Positions 54,986 through 61,508 of a DNA stretch of 64,000 nucleotides are shown in pieces. The notes below the pieces were generated by a model. The model searched no databases, was not told where the DNA came from, and worked only from the letters and a program-made list of their open reading frames with translations. The translations under genes were made by a program, and so were the position numbers. The stretch spans positions 61,780 through 125,779 of the forward strand of contig NZ_JABBYG020000020.1 in assembly GCF_012935325.2 (NCBI RefSeq). The letters are read 5' to 3'. This DNA is from Paenibacillus sp. PL91 (GTDB lineage: Bacteria; Bacillota; Bacilli; Paenibacillales; Paenibacillaceae). Every line of letters starts with the position of its first letter. Position 1 is the first letter of the stretch.

Positions 54986-55197
54986 TTAAGGGAATTAGAC
55001 TGCCCCGCTTCCTTCTTCTTTTTTACAGTTTTTACAGTTTGGGCACCAGGTTCCGTTTTTAATATTGTTAGACTTTGCCGGCCATACATGCCCCTGCTGC
55101 ATCTCGAATCCAGATGAGTTTGATGGTTAGTGGTTGATTTCTTACACAAGTCCCGCACCACTGACCACTCGTTACATCGATAGGTTTCGCTAGCCAT
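54986..55197 (-). pseudogene. treble-clef zinc-ribbon protein remnant
   Basis: One minus frame reads SGFEMQQGHVWPAKSNNIKN and GTWCPNCKNCKK. The GHxWxAxxxNIKxGxWCPxC pattern belongs to zinc-ribbon proteins found in mobile elements. A neighbouring frame gives SGQWCGTC, a second half-knuckle. Several shifts break the gene. Confidence 0.4.
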
Positions 55198-55204
55198 TCA
55201 TGCA

Positions 55205-55262
55205 AAAACGTCACCTTTACCAAGCGACCTCAAGGTCTTCGCTGGTGTTATCTAATTTTGAC
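55205..55262 (-). pseudogene. sigK: sigK fragment (copy C), very short
   Basis: Reading away from the core on the minus strand: GTC-AAA-A, then TTAGATAACACCAGCGAAGA and CCTTGAGG. This matches the VKKFDNTGEDLED segment of sigK with a few base losses; SigK homology ends after about 45 bases. The position relative to the core is the same as in copies A and B. Confidence 0.6.
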
Positions 55263-55282
55263 GTTGTGGACACAATACGATG
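55256..55282. repeat. copy C of sigK-linked core (GTTGTGGACACAAT)
   Basis: TTTTGAC-GTTGTGGACACAAT-ACGATGT; the core at 55263-55276 differs from copies A and B only in its last base. The right flank CGATGT also matches the flank of copy A. Same orientation as the others. Confidence 0.7.
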
Positions 55283-55309
55283 TCATTTCAAGCATAATTC
55301 ATTGTAATA

Positions 55310-55349
55310 AAAAAGAACCAACCGATGTAATGTCACATCGATTGGTTCA
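55310..55349. terminator. hairpin, probable terminator
   Basis: GAACCAACCGATGT and ACATCGATTGGTTC form a stem with an AATGTC loop and A/T-rich sides. Confidence 0.6.
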
Positions 55350-55481
55350 TACATCATTTTCTATTTCATTTTGTAAGTTCTGCTCTATAGTTTTTACACA
55401 GCTAGGAATAGTCTCAGCCATATATTTTATTACATTATGGAGTTATAGTGGTCTTTTAACGCAGTGCTTCTTATATCTATC

Positions 55482-55508
55482 TATGATGCGGTTCTCCGCG
55501 TTGTCTGT
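55482..55508. repeat. 27-bp repeat, left copy
   Basis: TATGATGCGGTTCTCCGCG followed by TTGTCTGT; 24 of 27 bases match the copy at 57322. The two direct copies enclose the hydrolase/MarR pair. Confidence 0.7.
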
Positions 55509-55511
55509 AAC

Positions 55512-55556
55512 GGCAAGTTTTAGGACCATCCTTTTGCAGGATGGTCCCTTCTTTGA
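55512..55556. terminator. hairpin after the hydrolase gene
   Basis: GGACCATCCT-TTTGC-AGGATGGTCC. It lies downstream of the hydrolase gene; the T-run is poor on both strands. Confidence 0.5.
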
Positions 55557-55577
55557 GATCCCTTTGATCAATTATTC

Positions 55578-56498
55578 TTACTTGGATTCGATGCGACCTA
55601 ACGGATTGGCGCCCTCCTCCAGAGCTTTCTGGGCTGCCAGCCAGCTGGAATCGTCGAGATTGAGCGCATTGCGAAGGTAAGACCACGTGAACTGTCGGAG
55701 CAAAGCAACTCGTTCGGGGTTCTCGTCCGTCGTTTCCGCAACGTGGTACCCGGCAATTCCACCAAGAGTGTGTTCTGCCCCGAAGAGGGTGAGCAGGCTC
55801 TTGCTGCCCGGACTCAAGAAATAGGGGTCGGTGAACCAGTCCGGCCCCCGAGTAGATAGCAGGGATTGGTCATGATCCCCCGCTACCACCAGGGTCGGCG
55901 TCCTCATGTCAGAGAAGCTCGGGTTCATAAATGGGAAGTGCTCTGCCGCGAACGGAGTCAAGTCAGCCCCGCCCAGTCCGATCGTGGCAAGTAATACGCC
56001 AGCCTTGATACGCGAGTCGGACATATCCTCTCCCGGTTCCCCGTGGGCATCGAGGACGCGCGCACCGAGCAGCATGCTCACCGTTTGACCTCCCCACGAG
56101 TGTCCGGCTGCGGCGATACGGCTTCGGTCAAGACGACCGCTGAGGCCTGGAACGGAAACTTCAATAAGATCAAGTTGGTCAAGGATGAGCTTCAGGTCCT
56201 CGACGCGGAAACGCCAGATCAGTGGTGTACGGGGATCGTCAGGAGGAAGATTCAGCGTCCTCGAGTCGAGATGGGTGGGTTGAATGACCACAAAGCCGTG
56301 AGCAGCCCAGTAGTCGACTAACGGACCGTAGCCGTCCAACGACCAACCAAAGCCATGCGAGAAAATAATAATAGGCAATTGACTTCCCGTCGCTGGCGCT
56401 GATACCCGCACTTGCAAATCCTCACCGCGGCCCGGGGCTGACATCACTACCGGCTTTACCGAGATGACTGGAGTAAACGTACTTACGCTCATTTTCAT
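55578..56498 (-). CDS. alpha/beta hydrolase (chlorophyllase/PETase-like)
   Basis: In this 306-residue protein the oxyanion region is IIIFSHGFGWS (about 43-53). The nucleophile elbow GHSWGG lies near 131-136, the acid in VVAGDHDQS (about 205-213) and the histidine in FGAEHTLGGI (about 238-247). There is no signal peptide. It is higher in GC than its surroundings. It is divergent from a MarR-type regulator whose operator-like palindromes lie between the two, so it is probably induced by the regulator's ligand. Confidence 0.88.
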   Translation of the reverse strand: MKMSVSTFTPVISVKPVVMSAPGRGEDLQVRVSAPATGSQLPIIIFSHGFGWSLDGYGPLVDYWAAHGFVVIQPTHLDSRTLNLPPDDPRTPLIWRFRVEDLKLILDQLDLIEVSVPGLSGRLDRSRIAAAGHSWGGQTVSMLLGARVLDAHGEPGEDMSDSRIKAGVLLATIGLGGADLTPFAAEHFPFMNPSFSDMRTPTLVVAGDHDQSLLSTRGPDWFTDPYFLSPGSKSLLTLFGAEHTLGGIAGYHVAETTDENPERVALLRQFTWSYLRNALNLDDSSWLAAQKALEEGANPLGRIESK

Positions 56499-56536
56499 AA
56501 TAGATGTTCCTTTCTTTGTCTTCTCAATTTAAGTGT

Positions 56537-56593
56537 GGTTGACATATCAACCAACTTTCAGTAACTTTAGCATATTGAAGTTGACACGTCAAC
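56537..56593. promoter_or_regulatory. two MarR-type operators over divergent promoters
   Basis: GGTTGACATATCAACC (56537-56552) and GTTGACACGTCAAC (56580-56593) share the palindrome GTTGAC-nn-GTCAAC. Each includes a TTGACA/TTGACG -35 box. TTGACG on the minus strand is followed 17 bases later by TAAAGT (hydrolase promoter), and TTGACA at 56539 by TAACTT on the plus strand. Binding of the adjacent MarR protein would shut off both genes. Confidence 0.75.
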
Positions 56594-56610
56594 CGTGTTA
56601 TTATAGTCCC

Positions 56611-57081
56611 ATGGATAAGAGCGAACTGAACGAAGAAGAAATTCAATTATGGTATATGTGGAAAGGCTCTTTTCACAGCATCTTCGGTCGCGTAATTAAA
56701 GAGATGTCCGATCACACCGGACTATCCGAGGGCGATTATGGTGTATTGGATCGGTTAAACCTTCTGGGGGACGGCAGCCTTCGCCAACAGGAGCTGGCCG
56801 AATCCATGGACTGGGATAAGAGTCGATTGTCACATCATCTAACGAGGATGGAAAAGCGCGGACTTGTGTTGAGGAAATCATTGGACAAAGAGCGTGGCGT
56901 ACAAGTCATCATCACTTCCGCTGGAAAATCAGCATTGGATGATGCCCGTCCGATAGTCGCAAAGGCTATACGCAACCATTTCTTAGATCAATTAACCGAT
57001 CAAGACATTGAGTCGATTACGAAGCTAGCGGAAAGAACAAAAAAAGGGTCTACAGCGTCAAGTAATACCCCAACGCCATGA
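56611..57081 (+). CDS. MarR-family transcriptional regulator
   Basis: The start is the ATG at 56611; a longer frame upstream runs through the operators. The 156-residue product has a winged helix (about 25-110): LSEGDYGVLDRLNLLGDGSL, RQQELAESMDWDKSRLSHHL, TRMEKRGLVLRKSLDKERGV. It should bind the palindromes between it and the hydrolase gene, and so is autoregulated. A terminator follows. Confidence 0.9.
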   Translation: MDKSELNEEEIQLWYMWKGSFHSIFGRVIKEMSDHTGLSEGDYGVLDRLNLLGDGSLRQQELAESMDWDKSRLSHHLTRMEKRGLVLRKSLDKERGVQVIITSAGKSALDDARPIVAKAIRNHFLDQLTDQDIESITKLAERTKKGSTASSNTPTP

Positions 57082-57123
57082 CCATGTTTTTTTGAAGCAG
57101 ATATGTTGAACGTTAATTAAACC

Positions 57124-57162
57124 GGCCCCTTCCACCAAAATGACGGAGGGGGCTTTTGCTTC
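57124..57162 (+). terminator. terminator of the MarR gene
   Basis: GCCCCTTCC and GGAGGGGGC pair; CTTTTGCTT follows. Confidence 0.6.
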
Positions 57163-57321
57163 AGCAAGCAAAAGTCCTCCTCTAGGTACCCCATCGTTCT
57201 GTGCTCCAAAAAGCAAGTAGAAGCCCGTTTACGCCGACTTTTTCAACCGAGTATGATCTATCCCAAACCCAAGCCGGGCAAAGTAAACCCTCGATAATTT
57301 CCGAAAAAACTTTACGTTACT

Positions 57322-57348
57322 TATGATCCGGTTCTCCGCGCTGTATGT
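57322..57348. repeat. 27-bp repeat, right copy
   Basis: TATGATCCGGTTCTCCGCG followed by CTGTATGT, direct repeat of 55482-55508. A more diverged match (TATGGTACGGTTCACC) lies at 58733. Confidence 0.7.
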
Positions 57349-57401
57349 GAAAAAGGGTTAAGGTTTTGTTGGTGTTTCGGCTGCTATCGCTGATTTGGTG
57401 A

Positions 57402-57806
57402 CTATGAATAGCTATCCATAATATATTTATTAAAGAAGCTATTGCAGAACTTTCCTTGGGGGAAGTAGGGCAACTTCTCGTATAATGATTGTAAATGGAA
57501 GGGTTGCATGGCAAACAACTTCCCGCAATATGGACGGGCAAGAAAAGGCGCATTCTGTTCCTCAATTAGTGGTAATATTTTTCGAACTGCATTCCAATCC
57601 GCTTTCCACGTAAAGTGAATAGCCACCGAGTCTTGCTTGTAACAAGGGCTCATCCACAGATTGTCTTCCGCAATCGTATGAATCTCGGACACATAGAGGT
57701 GTGGCGATATGTAGTCCCTTATTCGGTCAATCGCACAAAGTGCCTGATAGGCATAGTGGCGCGGCACGAAATATTCACTTTGTAGTTCCTCACCGAGAAA
57801 CAGCAC
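57402..57806 (-). pseudogene. C-terminal fragment of a FAD-linked sugar-alcohol/lactone oxidase
   Basis: The frame reads LQSEYFVPRHYAYQALCAID, SPHLYVSEIHTIAEDNLWMS, CYKQDSVAIHFTWKADWNAV, RPYCGKLFAMQPFHLQSLYE, FPQGKFCNSFFNKYIM. This is the final quarter of alditol/D-arabinono-lactone-type oxidases. The FAD-binding domain is absent and the end FFNKYIMDSYS is slightly altered, so the gene is dead. Confidence 0.7.
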
Positions 57807-57902
57807 ATCATGAGAGGGAGATAACTATGTTTGGCCCCGTAATACACTGGTCTGACTAGCAGTATATTACTAAAAGTTTTAATTACGATCTTTCTTTCTA
57901 TG

Positions 57903-57950
57903 CAAAAGGCTGACCCTGAGTCACCTCCGATGACTTTAGGGACAGCCCCG
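57903..57950 (-). terminator. terminator of the SET-domain gene
   Basis: GGCTG-CCCT-AGTCA and TGACT-AGGG-CAGCC form a long stem; CTTTTGCAT follows on the minus strand. Confidence 0.7.
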
Positions 57951-57955
57951 TTCCG

Positions 57956-58576
57956 TTATGCTTCGTCTTCTTCATCATCATCTTCCGACTCGTCTACGAA
58001 AAGAGTAAGAATAGATGGTAACGGTAGAAGTCCCGCGGCTACTGCTTTTACTTCTTCAGCATATTCCTTTTTGATTAAATGTTTCAGCGGTTGTTCGACA
58101 CTATTGAAATACTTAAACGCTTCCCTCGCCATTTCATCCCATTCCTGAGAGAAATACAAATAATCATCCGCTCTCACTCTTGTCCGAGATGTTCCTTCCT
58201 CATGCACGCATTCAAAATCTTCATCCACTCCAACAATTCCATAATCACATGTCAATTGTTCCCCAGGGTGTATATCTCTTTCAGCTAAATTAAATTCAAA
58301 TACCGTATCGATACAGGTCGGATGGAAGCTATGATTCATGTATTTTGCATGGTCCCAATGTAAAATATGATACTCACCGTCGTCACTTAAATAAGAATAT
58401 TTATCCACCACTCTCCGCCGAAGTTCATCAAGGGATTCAACGAAATCCTTCTTTAATGTCATTTCTAAGTCATCCGAAATCCAAGCAATGGTTCCTTTTG
58501 GAATAAATTTTGTGGCAACAATACCGACACCTATCACATCGTTGATAAAGCGGAGTTCTGTATCCGGATGCATCAT
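57956..58576 (-). CDS. SET-domain protein
   Basis: This 206-residue protein has the SET fold of lysine methyltransferases: GVGIVATKFIPKGTIAW (about 16-32), the pseudoknot motif KYMNHSFHP (about 78-86) and GEQLTCDYGI (about 104-113). A helical part follows and a very acidic tail (ESEDDDEEDEA). Bacterial SET proteins are known, but targets are mostly undefined. It is not interrupted and has its own terminator. Confidence 0.85.
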   Translation of the reverse strand: MMHPDTELRFINDVIGVGIVATKFIPKGTIAWISDDLEMTLKKDFVESLDELRRRVVDKYSYLSDDGEYHILHWDHAKYMNHSFHPTCIDTVFEFNLAERDIHPGEQLTCDYGIVGVDEDFECVHEEGTSRTRVRADDYLYFSQEWDEMAREAFKYFNSVEQPLKHLIKKEYAEEVKAVAAGLLPLPSILTLFVDESEDDDEEDEA

Positions 58577-58810
58577 GATTGTGAGTTCATCCTCCTTTTT
58601 AGGACTGAAATATAATATTCATTCTTAAAAAGGAGTGACACGTTCATAAAACTATTTTTGGCAAAGATCGGGACCAAAAAAGGCAATAACCCCTCAAACT
58701 ACAGTTGACTTCCCAAAAATTTGCGTTATTTATGGTACGGTTCACCATATCATCTCAAAGGCGAAATTTCTTGCGCCGCTTCACCCGCAGTTCGAAGCTG
58801 CAAATGGAGT

Positions 58811-59061
58811 TTCGGGACGATCAGTCCGAGCCCGTCTCCTACGAGCTCGTGCGCTCCCTGATGGACAGGTTCGATTCTCTGCTCCGCCGCTCGCCTTTCC
58901 CGAAACGCAAGACCCTGCTGCACCTGATCGTGAAGAGGATCACCCTGGATGACAGGAAGCGCGTCGGTAGCGTCGAGCTCGCCTTCAAGGAGGAGACCGA
59001 GAAGCATTTTTTAAGCGTTGCCCCTTTGAGCGATGGCCGCCGTTTGATTTATAACCGCTAA
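58811..59061 (+). pseudogene. C-terminal fragment of a large serine recombinase
   Basis: The plus frame reads FRDDQSEPVSYELVRSLMDR, FDSLLRRSPFPKRKTLLHLI, VKRITLDDRKRVGSVELAFK, EETEKHFLS. This LL..PF..K..LL..(I/V)..I....R.V.SVEL.F pattern closes the C-terminal domain of large serine recombinases. The catalytic and zinc-ribbon domains are missing. The GC content is higher than in the neighbourhood. It could be the rest of the enzyme that worked on the core sites, but nothing ties them together. Confidence 0.6.
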
Positions 59062-59216
59062 AGGATAAGTTCTTCAATGCTCTCCATTCGCAGAGACTTT
59101 TCTCGGTTATAGCAAGATTTGGACATCTCCATGAGATATCCGGCTGCTATCGCATCAATAGCTTTGCCGCGGTGAGCCTTTATTAAAGAATCGATATCCG
59201 CGTAAGTCTCGAATTT

Positions 59217-59435
59217 TCATATCGAACGGTCTCCGGCGTGTTCGGCCGCATTGACGGTGAAGGTATGAGCGCCGAGAGCCACCGTGTAGAGAGGAATCGT
59301 TGATCCGCTGTGAACTTTCTTACCGTCGAGGATGGCTGCTGTCTTAATAAAGACGACTTCTGGCATTGCATCCGTTACCCGATAGTCGGGAACCAGATCG
59401 CCCGCATCAAGGTACCGCTTCGCTTCCGGCGTCAT
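59217..59435 (-). pseudogene. fragment of a secreted polysaccharide-active protein
   Basis: The frame has KKVHSGSTIPLYTVALGAHT followed by FTVNAAEHAGDRS. This is an Ig/FnIII-like repeat near the C-terminus of Paenibacillus secreted hydrolases. After a stop, ETYADIDSLI continues in another frame, as at the beginning of a FIMAH-like domain. The start and the rest are missing. Confidence 0.45.
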
Positions 59436-59442
59436 TACTACA

Positions 59443-59559
59443 TCAACCAGCTACCTTGTCTTGCTCCTCATTTATAATCAATGCATATACAACATCAGCT
59501 CTAAACACGGATCAGCTTCCGTCTACTCTTTGGGTAATAAAGTATTCGATAGGATTCAT
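59443..59559 (-). pseudogene. N-terminal fragment of a Nudix hydrolase
   Basis: MNPIEYFITQRVDGS, a TGA, then SVFRADVVYALIINEEQDKV: the usual beginning of a Nudix protein before the Nudix box. The box itself is gone, since the frame stops 8 bases before the neighbouring fragment. Confidence 0.45.
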
Positions 59560-59629
59560 TAAAACCTTTTATGCTATCAAAAACTGCCTTTAAAGCAGCG
59601 AGGCTGCCGTTATCGTCCTCGTGATTGTT

Positions 59630-59668
59630 AAGTCTATCGTGTCCCGTTAGCTCGATGCAGCTAACTTA
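59630..59668. repeat. dispersed CCCGTTAGC element
   Basis: TCTATCGTGTCCCGTTAGCTCGATGCAGCTAAC, on the 3' side of the small gene 59688-59981. Confidence 0.6.
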
Positions 59669-59687
59669 CCGTTACACTAAATTTCAA

Positions 59688-59981
59688 TTAGATCATATCC
59701 ATATATACTGTTATTGCCACCTCAGCCATTTCGATTATTTTATCAGTAGATAAGTCCTTTACTTCAAAATCTCTAGCTATTTCTTCAAAGTAAGACCAAT
59801 CATCATTTTCCTTAATTAACTGAATCTCTTTTATCAATTCAGAAAACGCGTCAGTGCCTTCAATATCTATGTACAACCTTGCTAAATTCTCGAATCCAGT
59901 TTTATCTGGAGTTTGACCTGTGCTAGAAAAACTAACAATGTAGTGTTCAAAGTAATTCTCTGGATATTTATTATCTTCCAT
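59688..59981 (-). CDS. small acidic immunity-like protein
   Basis: GAGGTG precedes the ATG at 59981. The 97-residue product (NKYPENYFEHYIVSFSSTGQ, FENLARLYIDIEGTDAFSEL, IREIQ-type helices, KIIEMAEVAITVYMDM) is acidic and helical, like contact-inhibition (CdiI-type) or colicin-type immunity proteins. It is enclosed on both sides by the CCCGTTAGC element. No toxin gene is seen, so it would be an orphan. Confidence 0.5.
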   Translation of the reverse strand: MEDNKYPENYFEHYIVSFSSTGQTPDKTGFENLARLYIDIEGTDAFSELIKEIQLIKENDDWSYFEEIARDFEVKDLSTDKIIEMAEVAITVYMDMI

Positions 59982-60039
59982 TACCAATTACACCTCAGTT
60001 TCAGTTTAGTACTTATCATAACATAGGTCATTTGGCGTT

Positions 60040-60092
60040 ATCCTGCCCATTAGCTTATTAAAAAGAGCAGGCCACTGCAGCGCCTGCTCATA
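60040..60092. repeat. dispersed CCCATTAGC element with hairpin
   Basis: TATCCTGCCCATTAGCTTATTAAAAA, then a hairpin GAGCAGGC...GCCTGCTC. It lies upstream of the small gene 59981-59688. Confidence 0.6.
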
Positions 60093-60125
60093 TCGTCTCC
60101 CGTTAGCTTAACAAAAAGCCACCAG
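60092..60125. repeat. dispersed CCCGTTAGCTTAAC element
   Basis: TATCGTCTCCCGTTAGCTTAACAAAAAG, directly following the previous copy, so two elements stand in tandem with no gene between them. Confidence 0.6.
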
Positions 60126-60183
60126 AGATTGCTAAACACTTCTTCGTGAACTCCGTTGGCCTGGTATATTAATTGTTATCGGA

Positions 60184-60318
60184 TTAGCTATTCGGAATAA
60201 TTGTTTGGATTAGTAACGCCTCGTTTTTGTATCCCTCAATATCTGAACTAACAGCCGGCAATTGCCGCCCCGCTCCGCGGCCAGTTTCCGCATGTTCTCT
60301 CGTTTGTTTTAAATTCAT
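60184..60318 (-). CDS. possible 44-residue peptide
   Basis: GAGG is 5 bases before the ATG at 60318. The peptide starts MNLKQTREHAETGRGAGRQL and ends LLIQTIIPNS. No family is known; it could be chance. Confidence 0.25.
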   Translation of the reverse strand: MNLKQTREHAETGRGAGRQLPAVSSDIEGYKNEALLIQTIIPNS

Positions 60319-60413
60319 GTTAACCTCATTCTTCAAAGAAAGTATGTATTAGACTGAATGATGTTGATTACTCGATGTAATCTGGTTGAACACCGAACTA
60401 TGTCATTGATCAG

Positions 60414-60773
60414 TTAATTCATTTCAGAAATAGATTCTCGGAGTCTCTTAGGAAGATTTTTAAGAACCAATTCGTAAGAGTGGTCAATCATTTCAAAGAT
60501 ATCCGACTCTGGCAAGGAACCATCGATCGTAATTGTATTCCAGTTCTTTTTGTTCATATGGTACCCTGGTCGAACGGTCTCATGTTGCTCTCTCAAGTTT
60601 TCCGCAATCACTGGGTCACATTTTAGGTTTAAATGAAAATAATCCCCTTTGTCCTCAAAAATAAGCGCGAACATTTTACCTGCAATTTTGATCACCAATG
60701 GAGCGAGTCCGAAGGGATAATCCTTAGTCGCTCCTTTCTTCTTTAAACAGTAATCGATTATATTATTCTTCAT
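60414..60773 (-). CDS. MmcQ/YjbR-family protein
   Basis: AGGAGA precedes the ATG at 60773; a longer frame has no such site. The 119-residue product shows the family plan: YCLKKKGATKDYPFGLAPLV near 8-27, KMFALIFEDKGDYFHLNLKC near 33-52, VRPGYHMNKKNWNTITIDGS near 68-87, and a final helix SYELVLKNLPKRLRE. MmcQ/YjbR proteins have a CyaY-like fold and are presumed DNA-binding, with no defined role. Confidence 0.85.
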   Translation of the reverse strand: MKNNIIDYCLKKKGATKDYPFGLAPLVIKIAGKMFALIFEDKGDYFHLNLKCDPVIAENLREQHETVRPGYHMNKKNWNTITIDGSLPESDIFEMIDHSYELVLKNLPKRLRESISEMN

Positions 60774-60995
60774 ATCTGCAAGTCTCCTATCATTATTATA
60801 ACTGAATGTTGCGAGACCATTAATAACAGTTTGCTTTAATACGCACGTCAATCTAAGTCTTTATTTTCTTTCCACTATCATAAGCTAAAATAAAAAAAGC
60901 CCGGCCTAGTTGGTCGGGTTCGGTATAGTCATTTCGTTAGTTTGTTCTTCGTTGAATCTCCCATTATATAAGTCGTCCAGATCGTAAAAAATTAA

Positions 60996-61350
60996 TGGCG
61001 ACAATTGGATAAGGCTTTTTGAACTAACGGGAAACGGGTAACGGACATCACCCAATATGCCATCGGAGATACCTGACTGTATCTGTCGGCAATCAAGGAT
61101 CTGTGCACGAATGAAATTGTAGCGTATAAGACGGGACGATCTGCCGAGAAAAAACTCGTATTGGATATGTTCAAAGAGGCCTTCAAACACAAGAAAGACG
61201 TGACTGGCCTGATCGTTCACAGCGGAGAACTGGAGTTATCGCGAGATCACGGAGCGGCTGGGGATCTAGGACAAGGATCGGGTCAAAAAGTGGATGCAGA
61301 CATACCGGTTAAAGGGAGAACGCGTCTTTGAAGACCGCGAATCCATTCTC
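60996..61350 (+). pseudogene. IS3-family (IS150-like) transposase remains, scrambled
   Basis: From 60996 the plus frame gives TDITQYAIGDT, a stop, LYLSAIKDLCTNEIVAYKTG, RSAEKKLVLDMFKEAFKHKK and DVTGLIVHSG, part of the OrfB integrase core. At about 61218 it switches to ENWSYREITERLGI, a stop, DKDRVKKWMQTYRLKGERVF, part of OrfA. OrfA normally precedes OrfB, so the pieces come from two copies or a rearrangement. Confidence 0.7.
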
Positions 61351-61508
61351 GGGACAGGATGCATAGGCATGAGTCCAGTCACAGTGAAAATAAAAACGTA
61401 TACTACCCCTGAGGTTAAGTCCATTTAGGAACAAGTCTTTATAGATAAAAACAAAGTGCCTTTGTTGAGTGGATAAATAAACTTATAAACGGGAGGATTG
61501 ATAGAATC

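Noticed and set aside
60906..61220. Minus-strand frame of 104 codons
   Set aside because: It is the shadow of the IS3 OrfB core on the plus strand.
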